A DNA stretch of 64,000 nt. It comes from Streptomyces gardneri (lineage in GTDB: Bacteria > Actinomycetota > Actinomycetes > Streptomycetales > Streptomycetaceae). Positions 24,048 to 31,071 of the stretch are shown one piece after another. The stretch is from assembly GCF_006539185.1 (NCBI RefSeq), contig NZ_BJMN01000032.1, forward strand, positions 62,001 to 126,000, given 5' to 3'. A model generated the notes under the pieces. It did no database searches. It saw nothing but the letters and a program-made list of their open reading frames with translations, and had not been told where the DNA came from. Positions within the stretch are counted from its first letter, which is position 1; every line of letters begins with the position of its first letter. A program made the translations under genes and the position numbers.

Positions 24048-24473
24048 CTACTTGAAGTACTCGTCGATCTTGGAGGCCGCCATGGCCGCCCTGATGTCTT
24101 CCTCTTCCTTGGCGTGGGAGGCCGCGCTGTAGTCGAGGTGGTTGGAGATGTTGGCGCAGGCGTCGAGCAGCGTGTTCAGCTGCGAGCTCCAGGTCTCCTG
24201 CACGGTCGACATCGCGGAGCCCGTGAGGAAGCCGTTGGTCGACATGCCCGTCGCCGCTTCCGTGGTGTTCGTACGCGCGTGGTTGCCGTCCTTGACCAGC
24301 CGGCCGTGCAGCGCGTAGGCGGCGCTGCCGATGGCTCCGAGCTTGTCCTGGTCGACGCTGAGGTCGGCGTTGCCGCCGCCCCCGCCGGGCTCCGGGGCGA
24401 CCTGGTTCAGGCGCATGCTCACGCTGGTCGCGGATGCCGACCGGACCGACGCCCACTCGTCTTCGAACGACAT
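24048..24473 (-). CDS. Small WXG-like helical protein of module A
   Basis: A 141-residue protein starting MSFEDEWASVRS with a strong GGGGAG ribosome site. After a Gly-run (GGGGG near residues 30-34) it forms a predicted helical hairpin with ETWSSQLNTLL in the position where its paralogue has the WXG motif DTWRGQAETLL. It ends in KIDEYFK; the paralogue at 33438-33854 ends in TINEHFK. Both carry an HAxxE pattern close to the C-terminus (HAKEE, HANHE), reminiscent of WXG100 C-terminal motifs. As first gene of the three-gene unit it could act as a secretion partner or chaperone for the large protein that follows. Confidence 0.78.
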   Translation of the reverse strand: MSFEDEWASVRSASATSVSMRLNQVAPEPGGGGGNADLSVDQDKLGAIGSAAYALHGRLVKDGNHARTNTTEAATGMSTNGFLTGSAMSTVQETWSSQLNTLLDACANISNHLDYSAASHAKEEEDIRAAMAASKIDEYFK

Positions 24474-24824
24474 GCTCTCCCCAGTGCGGTGTTCGCGCCG
24501 GCGATCGGGTGGTGATCGTGATCGTTCCGGCTTCGCCTCAGCAAGTTCCGTGCCCACGGAATCACGGCGATCGTAGTCGTACGACCAGACGTTCGAGCAC
24601 TGCCTGCCGCGAATTTCCGCGTGGAGCGAGATCTTCACGATGCTTCACCGTGCACGCAGGCCCACTTCACCTTCGCAACCCGGACAGCCTCGGACGTTCC
24701 GGGCCCGCCGCCCTCCCGCCCGTGCCCCGCCGGGCCCCGGCCCGCCGTGACGGCCCGCCGCCTCGGTAGGCTCGACCCGTCCCGGGCCACCCCGGGGCCA
24801 TCGCAAGGACAGGGGGACCCACCG
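24474..24824. other. Divergent promoter region between module A and the kinase genes
   Basis: About 350 bp between divergent genes. It contains a perfect 10-bp palindrome GTCGTACGAC (24576-24585). No clear -35/-10 pair or small gene could be identified. Both the module A operon and the kinase operon must start here. Confidence 0.4.
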
Positions 24825-25925
24825 GTGGAACGGTCGCGCACGCAAGGAGAATCCGGGGCATCCCCGGCGGCGCGAACTGCCCCTGACCGGCCCTCGGCAC
24901 CGGCCCGGCCCGCGGCCCAGGAACGCCCGGCCGCCCAGGACCGCCGGATCGGCCCGTACCGGCTCATCACCCGCCTCGACCCGCCCGGCACCGCCGTCCC
25001 CTGCCGCCGCTTCGTGGCCCGCACCCCGGACGGCGCCCGTACGGTCCTCCTGAGCACCCCGCTGCCCGGCACCGACCCGGCGCGCTTCGCCGCCGAGGCC
25101 ACCGCGGCCCGGCACCTGCTCGGCCCGTGGATCGCCCCGGTGACGGACGTGGCCGAACCGACGGGAGCGGCAGGAGTGGCGGGATCGGCAGACCCCACTG
25201 GTTCCGCCGGACCCACCGGACCCACCGGACCCACCAGTCCCACAGGCCCCACCGGTCCGGCCTGGTACGCCAGCCCCTACGTGCCCGCGCTCCCCCTCCC
25301 CGTAGCCCTCGCCGTCCACGGCGGCCCGCTGCCCGAGGCCACCGTCCGCGCCGTCGGCGCCGCCCTCGCCGAGGCGCTCGCCGCCGCGCACTCCCAGGGC
25401 CTCACCCACGCCGGGGTCTCCCCCGCCGCCGTCCTGCTCACCGCCGACGGCCCCCGGCTGAGCTGCTTCGGCGCGGTACGGGCCGCCGCGGCGGACGGCG
25501 AGCCGCGCACCGGGCTGCCGGGCCTCGACCCGGGGGCGCTCGCCCCCGAACAGGCCTCGGGCGGCCGGCCGCGACCGCCGGGCGACGTCTTCGCCCTCGG
25601 TGCGGTCCTCGCGTACGCCGCCACCGGCCACACCGTGCCCGAACGCGAGGAACTCCCGCCCGCCCTGCGCGAGGTGGTCTCCTCCTGCCTGGCCCGCGAC
25701 CCGGCCGACCGTCCGACGGCGGGCGCCCTGATGGCCTCGCTCGCACCGCCGACCGCGCACCAGACGGTGCTGAACTCGGCCGGTACCCTGCTCACCCCCG
25801 GCTGGCTGCCGGGCCGGGTGATCGCCGCGCTCGCCCGCCAGTCGGCGGAGCTGCTCGCCGCCGAACTCCCCGAGCTGCCGGAACAGACGGTCCCCGCGGA
25901 ACACGCGACACCCGCCCGCGCCTGA
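24825..25925 (+). CDS. Ser/Thr pseudokinase with Pro-Thr-Gly repeats
   Basis: A 366-residue protein with the outline of a Hanks-type kinase but without catalytic residues. The Gly-rich loop is LDPPGTAVPC, the VAIK position reads TVLLS, the HRD triad is His-Ala-Gly (195-197) and DFG is Cys-Phe-Gly (214-216). The surrounding scaffold is intact: PEATVRAVGAALAEALAAAH, LTADGPRLSCFG, APEQASGG, GDVFALGAVLAYAATG and ARDPADRPTAG. Residues ~122-146 are a collagen-like PTG/GPT repeat replacing the region before the hinge. No membrane segment. It is first of three kinase-type genes and probably acts as an adaptor or allosteric partner of the two active kinases downstream. GTG start with a GGGGGA ribosome site. 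Confidence 0.85.
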   Translation: MERSRTQGESGASPAARTAPDRPSAPARPAAQERPAAQDRRIGPYRLITRLDPPGTAVPCRRFVARTPDGARTVLLSTPLPGTDPARFAAEATAARHLLGPWIAPVTDVAEPTGAAGVAGSADPTGSAGPTGPTGPTSPTGPTGPAWYASPYVPALPLPVALAVHGGPLPEATVRAVGAALAEALAAAHSQGLTHAGVSPAAVLLTADGPRLSCFGAVRAAAADGEPRTGLPGLDPGALAPEQASGGRPRPPGDVFALGAVLAYAATGHTVPEREELPPALREVVSSCLARDPADRPTAGALMASLAPPTAHQTVLNSAGTLLTPGWLPGRVIAALARQSAELLAAELPELPEQTVPAEHATPARA

Positions 25926-26008
25926 AGCGGGACGCTACGGGCCCACAGGCCCACCCCGCCCTCGCCCCGAGCTCTCCCCCTCACCCTCGATCCGACGGAC
26001 CTGACCTC

Positions 26009-28210
26009 ATGCTGTCGCCCCTGACCCACGACGACCCGGCCGCCGTCGCCACGTACCGCCTCCTCGCCCGCCTCGGCTCCGGCGGCATGGGCACGGTCTA
26101 TCTGGCGCGCACGCCCGGCGGCCGTACGGTCGCTCTGAAGACCGTGCACGCCCGGCTCGCCACCGATCCCGCCTTCCGCGCCCGCTTCCGGCTGGAGACG
26201 GACGCGGCGCGGATCATCGGCGCGCGCCACGGCGCGGCCGTCGTCGACGCCGACCCGCTCGCCGAGACCCCGTGGCTGGCCACGGAGTACGTCCTCGGTC
26301 CGCCGCTCGACGACGCCGTCGCGCTCGGCGGCCCGCTCCCCGAGCCGACCGTCCGCGCGCTCGGCGCGGCGCTCGCCGGGGCCCTCGCCCAGCTGCACTC
26401 CTCGGACGTGGTCCACCGCGACCTGAAGCCCTCGAACGTCCTGGTCACCGCGTACGGCCCGAAGATCATCGACTTCGGCATCGCCCGCGCGGCCGGTGAC
26501 GACCACCTGACCCGTACGGGAGCGGCGGCCGGCACCCCCGCCTTCATGTCCCCGGAGCAGGCGAGCGGCCAGGAACACCCCCCGGCCGGCGACGTGTTCG
26601 CGCTCGCGGGCGTCCTGGTCTTCGCCGCCTCCGGCCACGGCCCCTTCGGTACGGGCTCTCCGGCGGACCTCCTGTACCGCGTGCGCTACGCCGAGCCCGA
26701 CCTGACCGGCGTACCGGAAGCGCTGCTGCCGCTCCTGACGGCCTGCCTCGCCAAGGACCCGGCGGCCCGCCCCACCACCGGCGACCTGATCGCTCATCTC
26801 CACGACGGCCACGGCGAGTTCGCCGACCACCTCCCGCCGCTCCTGCTCGCCGACATCGCCCGCCGCGCGACGGACGTCTGGCTCCACGCACCGCACCGCC
26901 TGCCGGTCCCGGCGGGAGCCGCGTTCGCGGAGACCGCCCCGAGCACCCCGCTCTCCCGCCGCCGCGCCCTCACCCTGGGCAGCGGCTCCGTCCTGGGCCT
27001 CGCGGGAGCGGGCGCGGGGGTGTGGGCGTGGCTGAACTCCCGTGACACGGAGGGCGGTACGGCCACGGGCGGCACCCCGACCCCGACCGGCCCCACGGCG
27101 ATCCCGGCCACGACGGCCGCCGACGGCGCACCCGCGGCGCTGTGGCAGCAGGACGACGTCCTCGACCGCGAGGAGCGCATCACCCCGCTGCTGGCCGGTG
27201 CCGACGTCGTGGGTCTCGCCGAGACGGTCTCCTTCCGCGCCGTCGACACGAAGACCGGCAGCGAACTCTGGGCCGATTCCAAGGTCAGGGAACCCCACCA
27301 GATCACCACCGACGGAACGAACTTCTACGTCTCCGACGGCAACTTCGAGGGACCGGGCGCCCTGATGATCCGCACGCTCGCGGCGCGCACCGGCAAGGAG
27401 ACGGCCAAGACCATCACGCTCAAGGGCATCGACGGGACGACCACGGAGCTCCTCGCCGCGGTCGGCAGCACCCTCTTCACCGCCTCGCGCCTGGGCAAGC
27501 GGGAGAGCGACTCGGACGCGAACCAGATCGGCTGGCACCTGCTCGCCGTCAACCTGCGCACGGGCAAGGAGGCATGGCGGCAGCCGTACGCATGGGACGG
27601 CGTCCGCCCCTGGCTCGCCCAGGTCGTCGGCGACCAGCTGATCCTCGGCAAGAACAGCGGCGACCTGGACACCTTCCTGGTCCAGTCGCGGGACGTGCGC
27701 ACGGGGCGGCAGCTGTGGAAGCGACGGCTGCCGCTGAAGGACTCCGCCGCCTTCAAGCCCGGCCATCTCGCGCTCGACGACCGGCACATCTATCTGGGCG
27801 GCGACCGACTCCGGGCGCTGCGCCTCACCGACGGCGGGATCGCCTGGGAGTACGGCTCCGGTACCGGCAGCACCAACTACGGGGTGCCGACCGTCTCGCG
27901 CGGGATCGTCTACGCGCAGGAGGCCGGGGACACGCAGGGAATCGTGGCGGTCAGGGCTCCGGCCGGCATCCGCGCCTGGCGGCAGTCGCCCTCCGACCGT
28001 CCCCTCACCCCCGAGTTCTTCACGGCGCCCGTCGTCGGCGAGAGGTACGTGTACGCCCCCGTGCGGGGCGGCCTGAACGCCGTCGATCCGCTCAACAGCC
28101 GCTCGGCCTGGGTGTTCCAGACGGACGCCACGCGGTACGTCGTCGACAAGGAGCGGACCCGCATCATCGGCGCCGGGGAGTCGTCCGTCGTGGCCATCCC
28201 CTACGCCTGA
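26009..28210 (+). CDS. Membrane Ser/Thr protein kinase with PQQ-type beta-propeller sensor
   Basis: A 733-residue kinase. The catalytic domain (about 15-270) has Gly-loop LGSGGMGTV (22-30), Lys44 in VALK, HRDLKPSN (136-143, catalytic Asp138) and DFG (155-157). A single membrane segment follows at about 321-343, directly after three arginines (LSRRRALT). The C-terminal ~380 residues contain repeated strands such as KTGSELWA, RTGKEAWRQP and RTGRQLWKRR, typical of a PQQ/WD-like propeller, and would lie outside the membrane as a sensor. The gene is followed 61 bp later by a kinase of the same architecture. Targets may be products of the neighbouring WXG modules (inference). Confidence 0.9.
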   Translation: MLSPLTHDDPAAVATYRLLARLGSGGMGTVYLARTPGGRTVALKTVHARLATDPAFRARFRLETDAARIIGARHGAAVVDADPLAETPWLATEYVLGPPLDDAVALGGPLPEPTVRALGAALAGALAQLHSSDVVHRDLKPSNVLVTAYGPKIIDFGIARAAGDDHLTRTGAAAGTPAFMSPEQASGQEHPPAGDVFALAGVLVFAASGHGPFGTGSPADLLYRVRYAEPDLTGVPEALLPLLTACLAKDPAARPTTGDLIAHLHDGHGEFADHLPPLLLADIARRATDVWLHAPHRLPVPAGAAFAETAPSTPLSRRRALTLGSGSVLGLAGAGAGVWAWLNSRDTEGGTATGGTPTPTGPTAIPATTAADGAPAALWQQDDVLDREERITPLLAGADVVGLAETVSFRAVDTKTGSELWADSKVREPHQITTDGTNFYVSDGNFEGPGALMIRTLAARTGKETAKTITLKGIDGTTTELLAAVGSTLFTASRLGKRESDSDANQIGWHLLAVNLRTGKEAWRQPYAWDGVRPWLAQVVGDQLILGKNSGDLDTFLVQSRDVRTGRQLWKRRLPLKDSAAFKPGHLALDDRHIYLGGDRLRALRLTDGGIAWEYGSGTGSTNYGVPTVSRGIVYAQEAGDTQGIVAVRAPAGIRAWRQSPSDRPLTPEFFTAPVVGERYVYAPVRGGLNAVDPLNSRSAWVFQTDATRYVVDKERTRIIGAGESSVVAIPYA

Positions 28211-28271
28211 GCACTCTCCCCCGCCTCCCCCATCTCCCCCATCTCCCCCACCGAACCGGAAAGCACTCCTC

Positions 28272-30377
28272 GTGACCACGCAGCCCCTCGCCACCGGCGA
28301 CCCGCTCCGGCTCGGCCCGTACCGCCTCCTCGGCGTCCTCGGCGAGGGCGGCATGGGCAAGGTGTACGTCGGCCGGGACACCTCCGGCACCCCCGCGGCC
28401 GTCAAGGTCCTCCGCCCCGAGCTCGCCCACGACCAGCACCTCGCCCAGCGCTTCGTCCGCGAGGCCGACATGGCGCGGGCCGTCACGAGCCACGGCGTGG
28501 CCCGGGTCCTCGACGCGCAGACGGAGGGCGGGCGGCCGTGGATCGCCGCCGAGTTCCTCGCCGGTCCGACGCTGGACGTCGCCGTCCGTGAGTACGGGCC
28601 GATGGACGTGCCGACGGTCCGCGCCCTCGCCGCCCACCTCGCCCGCACGCTCCACGACATCCACGCCGCCGGGCTCGTGCACCGCGACCTGAAGCCCGCG
28701 AACATCGTGCTCACCTCGACCGGGCCGCGGATCATCGACTTCGGCATCGCCCGCCCCGAGCACGGCCTCACCCTCACCACGACGGGGCAGATCCCGGTCA
28801 CCCCGGGGTACGGGGCGCCTGAGCAGGTCCTCGGGCAGCGCGTCGGCCCGGCCTCCGACGTCTTCTCGCTCGGCGCGGTCCTCGCGTACGCGGCGAGCGG
28901 CCGGCGCACCTTCGACGCCGCCCATGTGGCGGCGGTGCAGTACGAGGTCGTCCACGGCACCCCGGACCTGAGCCTGGTGCCGCCGGAGCTCCAGGAGCTG
29001 ATCGGCCCGTGCCTGGCGAAGGACCCGGCGTTCCGCCCGGCTCCGCCGCAGGTGGCACAGGCCTTCGCCCCGCCGAAGGGCGCCGACCGCGCCTGGCGCA
29101 AGGGCCCGCTCGCCGAGGACATCAAGCGGCGCGAGTCCTCCACGAAGCGCCTGGCGGCCCCCGAGGAGACCGCCGTGCCCGGCGGCAGGCCGTCCCGGCG
29201 CCGCTTCCTCACCGGCGCGGCCGTGGGCGTGGCGGTCCTGGGCGCCGGTGGCGGGGCGGGCGCCTGGTGGCTGAACCGCGGCGAGGCGAAGTCGCCGACC
29301 GCCGACGTGCCGCCCGCCGTGCCGACCCCCGAGGCGGCCTTCATCTCGATCGTCGACAGCCCGTACGGCGAGACCCCCGACCCCCTGTGGGGTCCCCAGG
29401 ACGTCGCGGCGCCCGACGGAGAACTCCCGCTCCCCGTACGAGATGTACTGATCGTGCAGGCGAGGACGGGCGGACTGCTCGCGCTCTCCGTCAAAACCGG
29501 CAAGGAGCGGTGGCGGGCCAAGGACATCGACGCAGACGCCGGATTCGTCTCCGTCGCCGACCGGCTCGTCGTGGGCGTCGACAAGAACGGCGTCGCACAC
29601 GCCTTCGTCGCCTCCACCGGCAAGCCCGTCTGGCAGAGCCAGAACGACGTCGACGACCTCCTCGCCGCCGACGACACCCACGTCTACCTGGTGTCGAAGG
29701 ACAACGAGCTGCGCGCGCTCAACGCCTGGACCCTCGCCACCACCTGGACGCGCCCGATGACGTCCCCCCGCTCCCAGAACGGCCCCGCGAAGGCCGCCGT
29801 CGGCAGGAAGCGGCTCGTGATCCACGGCCGGGACGGCTACGTCGCCGGGCTCTACACCGAGACCGGCGAGACGGACTGGGAGGTCAAGAACCAGGGCACC
29901 GACGGGCAGCCCCCCGTCATCGGCGACAACATCGCCTACCTCGTCAGCCGCTCGCTCATGGCCCGCCGCCTCGACCGCGGCGACTTCCTGTGGGAGCAGG
30001 AGCTCCTCAGCGACACGAGTGACCCCTGGGGCACGCCGGCCGTGGACGGCGAATACGTCATCGCCGCCCACGGCTACACCGTCAATCGCTACAGCACCAT
30101 GCCGGACACGCGCTACCCGGTCTCGGACTGGTACGCGATCCTGGACGGCCTGGGTCCGGACGCCGGGACGCTCAACCCTCCCGCCGTGGCGGGCTCGACG
30201 GTCTGGCTCCACTCACCCGACAACAGCCACGTCCAGGTCCTTCACAAGATCACCAACAAGCCGCTCTTCACGGCGAAGATCGAACGACAGGGCGCCTACC
30301 AGCTCGTGAGCGACGGCAACCGCGTCTTCATCGCCCGCGGCGGCAAGATCTTCGCCATGCCGGTGTACGGCAGGTAG
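28272..30377 (+). CDS. Membrane Ser/Thr protein kinase with PQQ-type beta-propeller sensor
   Basis: A 701-residue kinase with the same layout as its neighbour: Gly-loop LGEGGMGKV (23-31), Lys45 in AVKV, HRDLKPAN (137-144, catalytic Asp139), DFG (156-158). The membrane segment (about 313-334) is preceded by SRRRFLTG (308-315), a sequence that looks like a twin-arginine motif. The propeller region shows KTGKERWRAK, STGKPVWQSQ and ETGETDWEVK repeats. GTG start with GGAAAG upstream. It converges with the lipoprotein gene of module B, only 22 bp separating the stops. The pair presumably arose by duplication, but the two extracytoplasmic domains have diverged strongly. Confidence 0.9.
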   Translation: MTTQPLATGDPLRLGPYRLLGVLGEGGMGKVYVGRDTSGTPAAVKVLRPELAHDQHLAQRFVREADMARAVTSHGVARVLDAQTEGGRPWIAAEFLAGPTLDVAVREYGPMDVPTVRALAAHLARTLHDIHAAGLVHRDLKPANIVLTSTGPRIIDFGIARPEHGLTLTTTGQIPVTPGYGAPEQVLGQRVGPASDVFSLGAVLAYAASGRRTFDAAHVAAVQYEVVHGTPDLSLVPPELQELIGPCLAKDPAFRPAPPQVAQAFAPPKGADRAWRKGPLAEDIKRRESSTKRLAAPEETAVPGGRPSRRRFLTGAAVGVAVLGAGGGAGAWWLNRGEAKSPTADVPPAVPTPEAAFISIVDSPYGETPDPLWGPQDVAAPDGELPLPVRDVLIVQARTGGLLALSVKTGKERWRAKDIDADAGFVSVADRLVVGVDKNGVAHAFVASTGKPVWQSQNDVDDLLAADDTHVYLVSKDNELRALNAWTLATTWTRPMTSPRSQNGPAKAAVGRKRLVIHGRDGYVAGLYTETGETDWEVKNQGTDGQPPVIGDNIAYLVSRSLMARRLDRGDFLWEQELLSDTSDPWGTPAVDGEYVIAAHGYTVNRYSTMPDTRYPVSDWYAILDGLGPDAGTLNPPAVAGSTVWLHSPDNSHVQVLHKITNKPLFTAKIERQGAYQLVSDGNRVFIARGGKIFAMPVYGR

Positions 30378-30399
30378 GACGGCCTCCGGTCCGTTCGTC

Positions 30400-31071
30400 T
30401 CAGGACGTCGGGTTCGCGGTGGGCGAGGGCACACCCGTCGCGAGCCCGTCCTTCTCGCAGCCCAATTCGGCGGAGACGTGCCTGGCCGCGGCGTTGGCGA
30501 GGGTGATCAGCCGGGTGCGCTGCTCCAGGTCCGTTTCCGGGACGCCCGCCGGGCCCCAGATGGTCGTCTCGACGACGATCTCGTGGGCGGCTGCCTTGGG
30601 GCGGCAGGAGAAGTAGACAGAGCCCAGGCTGGAGGAGGTGAAGGCCTCAAGCCCCGAGGTGTAGGAGGTCACCTTCTTGGCCAGCCTGGAGTCCAGGTAC
30701 GGGCCCTTCCCCACCGCGCCCACCTCGATCTTGAGGTCCTTCTGGCCGCCCTCTGCGGGTCGGAGGCCGCAGTACGTCACCGGCTGCGGCCGGTAGGAGT
30801 CGGCCCACGTCGAGGCCGCGTCCTCACGCAGCCTGTCGATGGCCTTGTCCGGCTTCGAGTAGTTGTCCTCGAAGCGGTCACCGCCCAGGACGGCCTTGAG
30901 CGCGGCCGTGGAGGCCGCGTCCTTGGCGAACCCGCCGCAGGCCGCGGCCGCCGTCAGGCCCTCAGGTTCCTTCGAGGCTTCCCCGCCGTCGCCACCGGAG
31001 CAGCCCGTGAGGAGGGCGGCCACGGCTGCGGCCGCCCCGAGTCGTGTCAGCGCGGAACGCATGGACGTCAC
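30400..31071 (-). CDS. Lipoprotein of type VII-associated module B
   Basis: A 223-residue predicted lipoprotein with lipobox LTGC (LLTGCSGGDGGEA) and a soluble C-terminal domain containing scattered Cys residues (AACGGF, TYCGLRP, SCRPKA, LGCEKD). It matches the module A lipoprotein in length, Ser/Gly linker and the pattern ...ALKAVLGGDRF versus ...AARAILGDSDF. The GTG at 31071 overlaps the stop of the 772-aa gene (GTGA), the same coupling as in module A; an ATG at 31062 is an alternative. Predicted extracytoplasmic partner of the large WXG protein; an immunity or receptor role is inference. Confidence 0.83.
   Translation of the reverse strand: MTSMRSALTRLGAAAAVAALLTGCSGGDGGEASKEPEGLTAAAACGGFAKDAASTAALKAVLGGDRFEDNYSKPDKAIDRLREDAASTWADSYRPQPVTYCGLRPAEGGQKDLKIEVGAVGKGPYLDSRLAKKVTSYTSGLEAFTSSSLGSVYFSCRPKAAAHEIVVETTIWGPAGVPETDLEQRTRLITLANAAARHVSAELGCEKDGLATGVPSPTANPTS

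Noticed and set aside
25142..25262. Collagen-like protein
   Set aside because: The PTG/GPT run is only about 25 residues and embedded in a pseudokinase.
25277..29677. Very long minus-strand open frame (over 1,400 codons) opposite the kinase genes
   Set aside because: It is the antisense of three genes with clear kinase and propeller motifs; long antisense frames are normal in DNA with G/C at third codon positions.
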